Positions 36,801-50,200 of a stretch of 64,000 nt of DNA are shown here, in pieces. Position numbers and translations under genes: made by a program. The DNA comes from Ceriagrion tenellum (taxonomy: Eukaryota > Arthropoda > Insecta > Odonata > Coenagrionidae). Below the pieces are notes generated by a model, which searched no databases, was not told the DNA's origin, and saw only the letters and a list, made by a program, of their open reading frames with translations. The stretch's first letter is position 1. The number at the start of each line of letters is the position of its first letter. The DNA lies in the NCBI GenBank assembly GCA_963169105.1, contig OY720643.1, positions 102,187,697 to 102,251,696 on the forward strand, in the 5' to 3' direction.

Positions 36801-37060
36801 GGTAGAGTGTTTTCTTTTTCAAACGAGTGGATGTTAAAGGAAGACATAGAGCGGAATAGACAACGTCTGTCTGAATCTCATACTTTCATTCCTTCTAGTT
36901 TTTTTTAAAATCCTAGTCACCCCTTTAAGACTAATGGGTATGAGTATAAAATAACAAAGACTGCTAGTTATTTATCATTGGTAATGACAGGTCTAAATCA
37001 TGGTCGAGAATAAAAAAGTATTACTTTTTTCAACCATTTTCGAGCTTTCTGCGGCATAAT
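33801..37060. other. No recognisable gene; GC-richer patch at 34130-34690
   Basis: Mostly AT-rich. At 34130-34690 the GC content rises and overlapping 80-codon frames appear on both strands, none with a recognised domain. An AT dinucleotide-rich palindromic run (ATATATGTGTATATACATATAT) lies at 34443-34466. It may hold a regulatory segment or an untranslated exon, but nothing proves this. Confidence 0.4.
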
Positions 37061-37284
37061 GTAATTAATTATTTATAAATCAACGTATCGTTCTTCTTAA
37101 TGCGATCGTCATCAGGAGGCTGAAGAGTTATCTTTTACTGGTGTTCTATGTTTTCTAAACGACTCAACATTGTTGATCAACTTTAACAATGTATTTTAAA
37201 AAATTAATATTACAGAATTCTTCAGTCTCCTGACAACATTCTCAGCAGGAAAATTTAAACGTTGAGTTTTTAATAAAAATTGAT
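37061..37284. repeat. Old fold-back element of the same structural class
   Basis: The left arm (37061-37125) read on the minus strand aligns with the right arm (37220-37284) read on the plus strand. Both share CTTCAG, CTCCTGA, then (A)ACGTTGA and a TTTAATAAA/TTATAAATAA segment. The minus-strand arm keeps CTGATGA. The plus-strand arm has CTGACAA, and its segment before ACGTT is degenerate. Identity is estimated at about 65%, so this is an older copy. No target-site duplication was found. Confidence 0.5.
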
Positions 37285-38942
37285 CTACGGAGCAGAATAG
37301 TGGTAAATGGTAATGTAGATCGTTTGTTAGTGGTAATACAGATCGTTACAAAAACCTGCAAGGAAAGATACGGAGGTATAATACATTAGATCTTGTGTAT
37401 TCTGTACATGTTCAACAAAGAGACCCCGGATGCCTCTGTTTTTCAAGTGAGGCTACTTCTATATGCTGCCGGCAATGTTTGTTACTTAGTATGCCTTAGC
37501 GAAAATAATTAGAATGCCTAACAATCACCGGAAAAGTATAAAACGTCTGCTGGTTAGTTTTTTATATACTTCTCCCAGAAATTCTATAATATTACCGAGG
37601 CTCTACATTTAATAACGAGTATAGTCTGAGCAAATTAATACACGAGTGCAATAAGAACTTCTTTAGTAGAAACTTGTATTGTGAAACCTAGAAACGTAGT
37701 GAAAAAAATTATAGGATATTATTACCAGAAAAATCACGACAAGAAATGAGGTTCCTAGCTTCTTGTTGCAATAAGGAAGGCAGAAGTGACATCTTGAAAT
37801 AACTTAATCGTTTTTCTTTTTCGCCCTTAGGCGTTTCGGTTTCTGGCTCATGGTGCCGACTCTTCACGAATAGCCTCACTACCACCGTCGAGCAAACGAA
37901 TAAACGCGACTGACGGGAGTGTTATATACTCTGCATGCTGGTCCTTTGGCATTGGATTGACAGCCGAGTAAAAGTGCGAAATAGACATCATTTCATACTC
38001 TGATGCTCGAGTTTAAGTGCTCTTCGTATTTTCAAAGCATATGAAATGTTTTGAGAGAAGGGAACATCAAAGGAACTTCACCCAGAGAGAACGCTTGACT
38101 AAATGTTTCGGCGTTTGCCTCTAATTTTGAAGTGGATTGGAAGAACATGAAATCTACATTTGCTATACTATCGTACTTGCTCTGGTTTGTTTTTTATACA
38201 GTTTGATATCATTGATTATATACGGAGAGGTCCAGCTGTTTTGCTTCATAAGGTATTTTATACAATGATTTTTGTGCGTATCGGCCATTTTGTAAGTAAG
38301 ATTTTTTGGCGCAAAGCTTGAAATTATTACTTTTCACTCATTTTTGGTGTTTTTTATTTTGTGTTTTTCAGTGGTACAGTAGTTAAATTTGGTAATCTTA
38401 TTCATTCAGGGAATAATATATGAGCAATTATCTTTTGGCTAGAATAGAATATTGTTAAATGTTTCATATGCGTAGTTTGCAAATATGCCGGAACTGTAAG
38501 ACTTACCCGTGGATGGTAAGAATTGTTCACCCTTAAGAATCTATGGCAAGATGTAGGTTATTGGTAAATTGAGATTTTTAAGAGAGAAAAATTCGTTTCA
38601 AATTTTTTATCTCAGAAAGCTGCAAATTTCAGCAAAAATAGTTGAAGTTGAAATCGCCCTAAATGCCAAACTTTGTCTTTATATTTTTATCGAAAAATAC
38701 ACCATTATAACCACCATTAACTTTGATAATTTTATTTTATCCTACGATTTGAATGGCGATTCTGAAATAAAATAAATAGGGCAGAAAAGCAATGCCCTTT
38801 GGCACAGTAGAGCTGAGAATTTAAATAGAGATCTACCAAACCCTAAAAGATATGAAGAGAAAATACACTCCAACTAGATGCCAAACCTTTTGATTGCGAG
38901 ATAAGAATGATGCTTGACACTGTGGTTCATTCGTTGTCTTTC
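37285..38942. other. No recognisable gene
   Basis: AT-rich sequence; no coding or RNA signal was recognised. Confidence 0.45.
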
Positions 38943-39153
38943 GAAATGGTGTTTGCTTGAATGAAGGGTTTCCATGCACCGGACAGAGAAAAAGTGCCTT
39001 TTTAATTGCGTTTTGCAGAGAGATTTGATAGATAATTTGCATAAAAGGAGCGTGTAAGTGAAATATTAGATGCTTTCCTCTACTCTGGAAGTGGATTGCA
39101 AGTGCATAAAAGGAAGACTACTTCCTTCGTGCTGGTAAGGAGAAGTACTAGCT
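38943..39153. repeat. 210-bp direct repeat, copy A
   Basis: It aligns in the same orientation with 40241-40450 at roughly 78% identity. Shared blocks in order: TGAATGAAGGGTTT, AAAAGTGCCTTT, GTTTTGCAGAGAG, CTACTCTGGAAGTG, CATAAAAGGAAGACT and GGTAAGG. Several GTAAG-like and CAG-like motifs occur, but no open frame is conserved between the copies. Confidence 0.75.
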
Positions 39154-40240
39154 TATTCAACTCAACCTCAAGACAGTTGTTAGTTTTACGACATTATTGC
39201 TAGCACTTTTTTCATTTTTATCGTTTTAAATGAAATATTGACTTCAATAAAAAATATTCACTCCCCATTTTTACTCCCCCGTGCCTTTTCTTCACTGAAA
39301 AAGTTACAGTTCTAATCTAACATTGATGTCCATCTCCAAACGCTTTCTGTTTCAGTTCATTTTTTTGCATACTTTTTAAATGGACAACTGCGCTCAGTAA
39401 TTACGATTAACAGTTAAAAATGTAGCGTATTTTAGCCTGTGCATAAGAAAAGGATAAAAAAGTAGGCGTGTCTGGGTTCAATTATTTTCAAAGTGTATCC
39501 CATTGGTTTGGAGATACCTCCGGTTGGAGAAATTAATTTCCAATATGTAACTGTTCCATATGCTATTCAACTTAGACCAGGAACTCGTTTATATAGAAAT
39601 CAACACCAGATAAGTGTATGGCTATGACACTTGAGTGGCAGAGCCTTTATGAATAATATTGGACCTGGGAACATCCGTGGGAAGACGTAGCAGACATCGG
39701 TTGCTGTTTTGTTTTATTTTGTGCTCTATGGATAACAGGAAAGAAGACAATTCTATGATCATTAAGAGCAGCACCTGTACTCTATTTTCCGGCAAAGGAA
39801 ATGAGGATATTCTCTTCTTTAAATCGGGTCAGTGCGCTTAATTTATGCGTCTGGAAAGATTAGTAATTAACATGAACAGAGCACTTGTAATTCCCAGATT
39901 TCCCGCATCCTCAACAAAGTTGTCGCACGCACGCGTGCCTTTCGAAGGGGACGCGACGAGCAATCTGTAATTCCAGCGATGCTTTGAGAGTGTTCCAGCA
40001 AACTGGTCCATTATCCCGAAATACCGCCAGGTCGAACAATGGTGGACGCCCCTCTTAAAGCGATTTGCAATAAAGTCTTCCCATCCATCACTGTGATGGC
40101 GTCGTGGAGCAACCTTAAACGCCTTGTAGTAGGTACGCTATTTCACACTTCACCGTGCAGCTTAATTTTCTGCTTTGGCGACTAATTCTACCCGAAGTAA
40201 AAGGTTTGAGATGTCTGAAGAGAAAGGACTTTTGGAGGTG
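39154..40240. other. Unique spacer between the two direct repeats
   Basis: AT-rich, with a GC-richer patch at 39890-40150 that includes CACGCACGCGTG. No coding sequence was recognised. Confidence 0.4.
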
Positions 40241-40452
40241 CGGAATGATGTTTGCATGAATGAAGGGTTTTCATGCATCAGACAAAGCAAAAGTGCCTTT
40301 CAAATTGTGTTTTGCAGAGAGGTATGATGGATAATTCACATAAAATGAACGTGTGAGCGAACTTTTAGATACTTTTGTCTACTCTGGAAGTGAATTTGAA
40401 GTACATAAAAGGAAGACTGCTGGCTTTGTGGTGGTAAGGTGATACTAGTTAG
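40241..40452. repeat. 210-bp direct repeat, copy B
   Basis: Partner of 38943-39153, 1.3 kb downstream in the same orientation. The differences are spread evenly, suggesting an old segmental duplication or two copies of a dispersed repeat. Confidence 0.75.
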
Positions 40453-43400
40453 CCGGCCTAAGGATCGCGGGATCCAGTGCCCCCTAATTGGAAGTTTCTG
40501 TGTCCTGAACATCACTATTTGTAAATATTTAATATTGTTGGGTATTTCCCGTTGCTAAGTAAGATAAAGCTGTTTTTGTGCCATGAGTAAGAAAATAAAA
40601 AATAAATAAAGCACTGAATGAAATGAGAAACCATTTTTTTTCATTAGCAAGACAGCGACTCAGAAATTTAATATATCATCATGCACTACGGATATTTCCT
40701 TATCGATATTTAGTTAAACAATTAGCAATCACTGGAAAAAGCTCGTATCTCCTGATTATGGCTTCTTATGAAAATAATTTGTTCAAAAAGTCAATGATAT
40801 TTCGATTCAAATAGCACTAAAAGTACTGCTATTTTTTTCTCCTACACAGCATGGTAACTTGGAAATCGAATAACTTGATGATCTTAAAATGCTACATAAT
40901 CAATTAATATATGAAACTGATGTGGAATGTTACAGTGCTACCCTATCTTTATCTATAGATATTTTGCTCTAAGGGTGTACAGCCAGAAAATGTATTCCTC
41001 GAAAAATTTTGACCTTATTCTAACAAAGGGAAAATTTATATTTTTAACGGAGAATCTTGATTTAGTTCATTATTTCTTTGAACAGCATTTTTAATTAACA
41101 TGTTCATACTTTTGTTCACAGTTAATACTTCTGGTATTGTATTCTTTAAAAAATATAACCCGGCAAAAATGAAAAATCGCCCTTTGCCCTTTAGTCTTAA
41201 TTGCGCTTTTAATTTCCAAAACCCCCTTTTTTCGTATTATCAAAATTTCTCATCCCCCATTCAGCCTCTTGTACTCAGCACGCACACCTCCCCACTTCCC
41301 ATACCCGATATAAATTCTTGTTTACCTCATTGACCAGAACTAATACTGTCAAGGAATCACTGAGTCCTTATCTGATGTTTAGAATTCCTATGTTGTTTGA
41401 AACGTGCTCTTTTTATGCAGATTTAACCGACTTAATTTGTTCGGAAACAATACAAGAGCGGAACTGACTTGAGGACTTTAATTTTTTTTACTAATCTGAG
41501 ATGAAATCCAGAGCATTAGACACGTCAAGATTGCTCATTTTTTTACCTTCGAAAAGGCACCAGTTTTGGGCAAACTGTGAATAAATCATGAGTCCACATC
41601 TCGGACTAGTTTGAGGCGCCCATACACATGTCATGCGTAGTGTTTTGGAGCGCATTAACCTCGAACGGGCGGGCCGCAAGCGTGGATGGAGCCGCCGGGC
41701 CGCTTTGACAGGTAAACTCGTCGTTTGCCGTTCGCGCCTGGGAAACACGGAACGACGCGCTGGGGAAGGCTAATATTGAGTTAAAAGGACGAACACGTTC
41801 AGGGGTTTGGACTGAGGACGTCGCTGACCACAGGGTGTATGGTGACACGGTAGAAAGAAGGCTCGTGGCTACCCGGTGTAGAGGTTTGAAAAAAGCAGTG
41901 AGACTAACGCTTTAACTATCTTTTTAGCACTGAAATACGATATGTCCAATTTTCCATCTTACAGATAGTATTGTAAATTTTCTTTAATGAAGTTGGTAAT
42001 TAGTCTTTGAATTTTTGCTCAATATACTAAAAGCCTATTTGTGCCAATTTATTTATTACCGTTTGTATCCTTTACAATAAATACGTATTACTGGTGACCC
42101 TGTTAGTTTGTGCATAGGAATATGGTCTTACATTGGAAGTGAAAATAAAATTAAAACGAATTCCTTGTAATTTTTATTCTTGAAATATCTATAACTTTCC
42201 AATTTTGCTCAAAGTAGATTTATTATATTAACTACTGAGATTCTGGACCGAAGAATATACCATTATAACGGAGTTTTATTGTGGTAACAGCAAACAGTTT
42301 TAGTGATTTAGCTTAATTCTATCAATGGTTAACGGCTAAACGACCCATTTTCAAATTTGAAGGATACCAGGACTGACCACGGTATCACTTATTTGGAATT
42401 CACTGGTGTGCTCTGGTAAAATTCACAAATGAAAAATCAATTTTCGGCGACAATTCCCTAGTACTATTTAAAATGTATTGAATAATAAACCAATGAAACA
42501 AATGGAAATTTAGGTTATATTTAGTATTTAATAAATGAGTATAGGTAATATTTATAAAATAGTATAAAAACTAGTATAATATATATTTAAGTATTTCTTA
42601 CTTTTACCTCTACCGTAGAGAATCACTAGGCTTTTGTGGTATTGTTATTTATAAATCTTCTTTTGGGATTAAAACCATAATGAAAATTCATGGACTTTAG
42701 AATGAACCAGAATATTTGTGAAGAAAGTAAGCATATGGAATGCATAGCGATGAAACATAACCTTGGAACGTGATTTTTTGCATAATCGTTATTTTATCTT
42801 GCACCCTATTGTCAGTCTGTCAATTCCACAAAGGTTTTGAAGGCGATGCTACAGCCTTGATGAATATATAGATATGTATATTGGTACAAGCCTTAAACAA
42901 TGCTATTAAAAATATAGGGCATTTCTTCGTTGAGTTCTTATGACATAGAAACTGTGGCTGGCGCAATTATCCTATTTCTTAAATGATAGATACATAATTT
43001 TATGCTGTATGATTCCCCTTTTACTAATGGCACTTTATAGAATATTGTATGGCACATTATAGAGCCATAAATAAATTCGGTGTTGAAAATAATTTAATTT
43101 TTCCCAAAAATAATACAAGCCTTAAAAGTTTCATATCAGTTAATGCCATCGTATTTTGGTATCATGTGATATTTTTCTTATTTGAACTTCTCAATTTTTA
43201 TGAAAACATGGTCTAAATGCGCAGAAAAAAAAACAAGTGAACTACTTGCTCAATATTTATCGACTTTGGAGTAATTAAGGAAGAATGAGTTTAATATGAT
43301 GCACCTATGAATTTATTACAGTAGCGGATAATTTATTTCAAGCTCGCGCCAAGTTTATCTCCTGTAATAACTACTATAAAACTGTAAATGTATAAAATTC

Positions 43401-43830
43401 GACTGAGGCCTGGAAAGTTTATCTTCTTTTGTTTTCATTGACCCTAACTCAAATTATAAGTGGGCATTTCATATCCCACTGGTCAACAAGGATCATTTAT
43501 GATAGTATGTATTTGAGCTCCAGCTCTCCAAATTTATGTCGATGAAACATGCCAAAATGTTAGACTAAAGTGTAGCAGGTGTGAAAATTATTTACAGCTA
43601 AGTCAGAAAAAGAAAATGTGCTGAATATGGCGGGCTGCGTTGTTTTTCTCACGACGATAAAATGTATGAAAGTTGAATAACGGAAAAGATTTACGCAAGA
43701 GAAGTTAATGTCGTGAAAGAATGGGGTGCACCAAATTTTGGAAGAATGTGGTCGAAGATAATAACAAGAAAAGGTACATTATTAGTGTTAAAAACTGAAT
43801 GAAGCAATGTATGAGTGTAAGTCTACCAAA
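40453..43830. other. No recognisable gene; CpG-dense patch at 41610-41880
   Basis: AT-rich apart from a patch of about 270 bp at 41610-41880 that is GC-rich and dense in CpG. The patch has 80-85-codon open frames on the minus strand, without a recognised domain. Confidence 0.45.
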
Positions 43831-43968
43831 ATATATCCGTAAGCAGTCAAATTATATATTTGTGCTTAATGAGTGTCCATTCATTATAAAGAAATCTCAT
43901 CAATACGAGGACTATGTCTTCAGGACTGAATGTTGGCAATAAATATCGGTGAAGTACTTGAAAAAGTC
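43831..43968. repeat. 138-bp direct repeat, copy A
   Basis: It aligns with 45023-45160 in the same orientation at about 85% identity. Both begin ATATATCCGT, share TGTCCATTCATTATAAA and AATCTCATCAATACGA, and end near GTGAAGTACT.GAAAAA. Confidence 0.85.
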
Positions 43969-45022
43969 GAAGTGTTTTATCAAAAATTCACTTTATTTAG
44001 TTGATTTGGATAATATCTAATATTTTCTTGCACATTTGATCTAAATTAGGGGTTTAAAGTTTATTTGGTTGTTCACTTTTCTCTGAATAATCCATGAAAT
44101 ATGATGAACTTATATTTCACTTCTTCTCTAACTCCGGTAGTGCTTACTTAATCAAGTAATTAATCGATCAATTCGCCTTGGTCAGTTATTGCTTACATGA
44201 AGGCAGCTTAAAACATACAAAAATAGGAACTTAGCAATGTTTTTGGTGCTACAACGTGCTTTTTTGAGTGCTTCATTCTTTATCCTTGAACCCATGGTTA
44301 AAATAGTTGCCACAACATGGAATTAATTCTGATGCGGCTTCTAAGCTGAATTTGATGAGTTTTTTTTGCATATGCTGACTCCTAGTGACATTGATTAGAC
44401 CGTAATTTCTGTTTAAAATGGCTCCAAAGGACTATTGAGGTAAACCAAGAACATCTCAAAAACTTTTGTTGAGGTAATAATGAAAAGAAGTGATCGATAA
44501 TACATTATAAATCATAAATTGTAAGCTTCTAATTTACTGTAACGTGTAACAAATAAATGCTCTGTCTTTACCAATTGAGCTTCTCTGACTTCAGGATGGA
44601 TTACCACTTCACTCGTCGATCGTGAATTCTTCACGAAAACCATCTAATCTCCAAGAGTGGCCACACAGTGAGTGGATATCTTCCTCCGCTGCATACAACA
44701 TGCCTCCAATATTGGAAAATGACCGAAATTACTGGTAAGTTGTCAATCTGAACAACGTTCTGCCAAGATTTGGGATGAAAAATCAAAACATGTCATTTGG
44801 GTACTGTCCTCGTTCAGCTGTATGTGATTTTAAATCCCAATAATTTAGTAATCTGGCCAGTAGATAGAAAAAAAACGTGGATTCTATTTATTGTCGAAGT
44901 GAAGTAAGTTCTGCGTTGATATGGATGACTATTACGAAATGTTTTTCGTTATCGGAGCCACAAAAGCAATAGAAAATATCTTTTTTAGGCTTATAGGATG
45001 TGTGGAGCAATCTCACTTTAGA
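43969..45022. other. Spacer between direct repeats, no gene seen
   Basis: AT-rich sequence. No open frame of note. Confidence 0.45.
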
Positions 45023-45160
45023 ATATATCCGTTAGCAGTCAAATTAAATATTTTTGCTCGATGAATGTCCATTCATTATAAATAAATCTCATCAATACGA
45101 AGGCCATGTATTCGGGACTAAATGTTGGCAATAAATGTCAGTGAAGTACTCGAAAAAAGT
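45023..45160. repeat. 138-bp direct repeat, copy B
   Basis: Partner of 43831-43968, 1.19 kb downstream in the same orientation. Confidence 0.85.
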
Positions 45161-48100
45161 GTAACTAAACATCCAATTTAATGGCTGTGGATGTGAATAA
45201 AAGTTGATACCCACGCGATGTCTTTGTTCGGGATCAGTGCTAAGTGTGGAGGTTGTGACTCTTAAGAAATTAAAATATTGAAAAAATATTTTTCACATCT
45301 CGAAACCATTGGTAATGAATTGATATCCACATTGTTTAGTAATAATTATCTAATACACCTATGAAGTAAGAAATGTTTTTATTTGATTTTTATCTCCTCT
45401 ACAATATGTTTTCCATTTTAATGATTGATAACTACGCAAAAAACAAAATTCGAAAGAGTTAAAATACGTTTTTAATTGTATTGTCATATTTCAACTGTTA
45501 ATGTCATCAAATGCTTAAAATAAATCATTGTACATATGGATCCGTTTTTTTGAGTTGGCTTCCGGTCTTTTGTTAAAATATTTTTTATTGAACAAATCAT
45601 GATGTGATTTGTCGTTGCTTTCTTATCAATAGTTTTTGAATGGATTGAATGAAGCTGATGCTGACAATAACAAAAGAATATCGAAAAATTTCTCAGGAGA
45701 TTTCAGAGGAGGGTGCCAACCTTGTCGGGGACAGCCTCTCTCATTTGGCGGATCTCCCCTTGGGCACTTGCCGGGGAGCCTTCATTCCGAACATCGGTGA
45801 ACATGAAACTCGCGCGCTCAATATGTAAGGGATTCATACACGGATAGAGCTCAAATCTAAAATCTACCTACTTACTTGTTAGAAATTCAAATAAATGCAC
45901 ATTTCAGCTGCCAAATTAAAATTTGAGTTCTGTGCCTCGTTTGATAACCTACTTTTAACTCGCTAGAAATGGGCTATTTCACTTATTACCACTGTATTAA
46001 GGTCTTGAATTGTCAAGTTAAATTTGTTTTACGAGATTTTTCGTGAAACTGCTTTTTCGAGAAAAACTAACCGGAGTGGCACTTTTTTCTTTATCTCACA
46101 ATGACAGCGTGTGTTTCGGCTACTTACATCACTGTCATTAGGTTATATTTTATAACTAGCCTATTAGGATTCTGGAGATGTTCTAAATGCCACGTTTGTT
46201 TCATATAAACATTTCATTCAACGAAGACCGCTAATATTTTACTGTAAGTCGGAATCTGTTGAAGTCACGGCATTTAAGAAATGGTGAAACAGGAATTGAT
46301 TTTTTTTATTCGCATAAAAATTTCATTTTTATCTTTTAGTAGCATGCCGAGACCATAATTGCTGTTTCAAAAACGATAGGTTATGCATTTGATTACGACG
46401 TCGGAGTATTTTACTTACATTTCTCTAAGGGCTCCACTTATACTTTCCTCATCTTCAAGTTTCCTATTTTCCGACTCGTGGAATTTGATGCTCATTCTAT
46501 AGTCGCTAATGACTGTCATACCTTTGAAGGCCTTATCCATGAAACTAATCTGGCAGTTTCTTGCGAATTTCTATGAATCATTTGTTTGCATCGATAATGA
46601 ACCGACTCTCTTGTACACTATTGAGTTTGGCATTATACAGAATCTCCTCATTACTGGTGGTACCATCAATAAAATATTTTTTAAAGCTGGCGAATTGAAA
46701 AGAATTATACACTCCATGTGAATATACGTTCTCCGTACTCATAGTCACAATCGATGCTCACTTATATGGAACCAATTTTATGTTAAGTATTTATTCAACT
46801 GCAGTTTGCATCAGGTGCCTTAAATACCTATTTTTGCTGGGTAAATGAGTAAAATCTCAAAAACCTTTAAAAAAGTAAAGGATTATATTTTTCACTTAAT
46901 TTTTTTGGTGATTTCCTTATAATTTATTAGTAAATACGAAAATATGCAGTTCTAGTTGATGCTGAAATGGCTAACCATATCTTTATTAATGGACGTCACT
47001 ATATTCTTTAAGTCACACGTCGGTTTTCAAAGTTCTCTAGAAAGTGGTAATAATCAAACAATAGTTTATTTGATACGTAAAAAGTATTTTGTATCTGATA
47101 CTGTTGTTCTTTAGTTTATTCGTCGTAGTGAAACAAACTTTTTTTGGTGAACTTTTGAATGGTAATGATCATCAGAGTTTTTAATCGTCATCTGAAGAAC
47201 TAAGAAAATTATTCAGTAAATTTTTACCGCAGATCATTGTTTATCCTCATTATTTACGGAATGGAAATGAAGTTCAAGGACGATATTGATTTTCATCATT
47301 CTGGTCACAGTTTTCCTTGTTTTTCGATCGCCAATCGAAATTCGTATTTAGGATATTAATCAATTGTTTGTGGCATGTTGACTTTGTGAATATTTCACAT
47401 TTAAATTTAGAACACATTATCCATATCCTGTGTGAAGGAATTGGAAATTGGTATTGTCTTGCGTTTTCAATCAACCAGCTTTTGACGACAAGCCGATCGT
47501 TTGTTAGAGTTTTACCCCTAAAACATCCCGCTAACGCAATGTGCATAACAAGTGCGTATTCCGTGTTGTGTACTCTTCAGGACTCGTAATCATGTACAGT
47601 TTTTCTCAATTGCTGGATAGATTAGGCGACGAAAATATTTATGTAATATACCTTAAAATAAGTATTGGCCTTCATTTTGCCGTTTTTGGCATTCCTAAAT
47701 TATCATCAAAGCCGTATAAACAAGATTTTATCGAAATCACCCCTAATTACCTTCGCATGCTTTCCCTTTATGAAGTATATGCATACATTTGGAATCATTT
47801 TAGATTTCATCGATAGCTGTTGACTGAAATGCTGAATCTAAATTTACTTTTTTCTCCATACATTGGCAATATGTGATCGAGTATGGTATCCATTTTAGTT
47901 TCGAACGAAAAAAATACGTTTTGCGGGAAAAGAAAACTGCTTTGGCCTGCTTAAAAGACACGTTTTTCTTGTGATTCAAGAAATATTACTATAATAGCGA
48001 AAATAACTGCCTACCGTTGATTTTTTACATTTTATCTTTTCCATGCTGATGCAATTCTGACTTAAATCCGGGTGAATACTTTTATTTAGTTGATATGGAA

Positions 48101-50039
48101 CTTTTCTTGGTGCATTTTGTTTATCCTAGTGAGTATTTACTGCCTATGTTCTTGCCATTTAATTTAAATTACGCACATGGAAACTGATTAAAATGGCAGC
48201 TTACTTGCATGGTAAGGCATAATACGACGATTGTAATATGTTTTACATATGAAAAACCACAGGCTACCAGCTAAGAAAAATTTCCAGTTACATTCTAATC
48301 CTTTTCCTGGGTACTTCCGAACTTTTTCTGCTAAAAAACAACCTAAAATGCCAATTTTTTATGAGCATTATATTTAATATTAAATTCAATATCTTCTAAC
48401 ATCTTCAAGAGTCATCTTGGATAGTCTCGATATGCTATGGTCCATATAGTTGAGAAAACCAGACTATAGATTTATAAGTAATGCAGCCTGTCAGTTGGCA
48501 GTTTTAAAGTTTAATCAATACTTTGTATTAAATTGAAGAATTTATTTTTGTTTTAAACTCCGTATAACTGATAAAAATACAGGTAACATGTAAGATTTTT
48601 TGTGGTGATCAAAAATCTACTGTAAAATTTACTTGTTACATATTGGTTTTATTAGTTTTTTGCCTCAATGGCATCGCACCCGTGCATATGAACGCTGAGT
48701 ATAATCTCATATTCCCATTGTCGAAAATCTTTATGATTTCAGGCGTAATTTAATACGCTTTTCTCGTCTTACAACGTGGATGGGTTTTATAAACAGCATC
48801 CATTTGAGAAATACTGCTAGATGGAAGCCGAAACTTTTTCCGTGTTCATCAGAAAGTAAGGATACTCATGATAGAATGATAATTTTATTTGTAGAGGCAA
48901 ATACGGCCATCTTTCCTTACCTAACGCATCGTTTAATATTGGTAGCCTTGATATAATAAACATTCTTGCATGTATTAGACTCATTTTTAATATGTTTAGA
49001 TACCACTCACCTCACTATGACGTTGTCTTACCGTTGACTTGATGTCAGCTATGATTTTGCATGTTTGTAAAACATATCATAATTTTGGCAGTAGTTGGCG
49101 ATAGCATTAGAGATGAAAGTCCGTGTTAACTTCGGTTATTATAAAGGGAAAATATTTAACTGGGGATTGGGAAACCAATTATTAAAAACTCTAGTTTTTT
49201 ACACTTTTCATTTAGTTCCTCCATGGCTGTGTTTTTAATCACCGTGATGAATTGCCTCAAATTTTATTTGCCTACCAACAACCTTTTTTTATAAAACCGC
49301 GCCTTAAAATGTGTAACTGTTCCTGTGTGATTTAATAATAATTTGAAATTTTAGTCGATGAAAATTAGTTGGGACCCCAAATTTTATTTGCCAGAACCCA
49401 AATTATAGCAAAAAAGGTAAAACATTCTTCTTTCTCATATACGAGCTTGACGTTCGTAAGTTATTTCAATTTCCTTTGATTATTCCACCCTTCAGCGTTA
49501 TAAGTGAATTTATGAATTTACCACTAGGTACGAATTTGCATTAATTAACTGCGATGCATTAACAATCAAAGGACTATAATATCCTTTACTAAGCTTGAAA
49601 TTAAACACAAACCGTTATTTGATCTATCAAACAAAAATAATACTTATACAAAAATGCTTGAAATAGCAATGATTAAAATGGGAAGGGTAACGGTGAAATG
49701 AAAATTAAGAAATTTGAGCCTCAGTCGAATGAAAAAATAAATCTATTGACCCATGTAATTAAAATTTTTCAATTCTTTTGTTGAACTTTTATCCGATAAT
49801 GGATATCTGCAGCATATAGACCGTAACCATTTTCTGTGGATTTAATTATTATTTGAATAATAAATAGAAATGGTCTGAAATGATGTAAGTTTCAAACCTT
49901 GGTCGATCGACTCACCATGGTCACCCTTTATTTTCTAACAATACATAGCCACCTTTTGAAAGGAAAAAAGGTTAAATTTTGGCTTGTTTATACTGGACAT
50001 GGATAGGTCACACCTTCAAAACTCAAATACGTGTAAGGG
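45161..50039. other. No recognisable gene
   Basis: Uniformly AT-rich with stops in all frames. Short open frames near 46509, 47274-47589 and 47541 lack domains and partly overlap on opposite strands. Confidence 0.5.
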
Positions 50040-50200
50040 TTATAATAGAATTATAAGCCCCCGAGAAAGACCAAAGCGACAAGGCATAGATCAACTTATA
50101 TGGAACATGAGACGGAATGCAGGGACATGAAGCAGCCGGCTGGGGATATGGTAGAATGGATTGTTTTTATTCAACTAATATGAATATTAAGTGACGATTG
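50040..50200 (+). pseudogene. LINE C-terminal tail fragment
   Basis: The plus strand reads PRERPKRQGIDQLIWNMRRNAGT and then a stop. It matches the GRPKRRW.DQ...MRR-type C-terminal box of LINE proteins. The following text (SRLG, then a tail) is out of frame. Only about 25 codons can be aligned, so the call is tentative. Confidence 0.45.
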
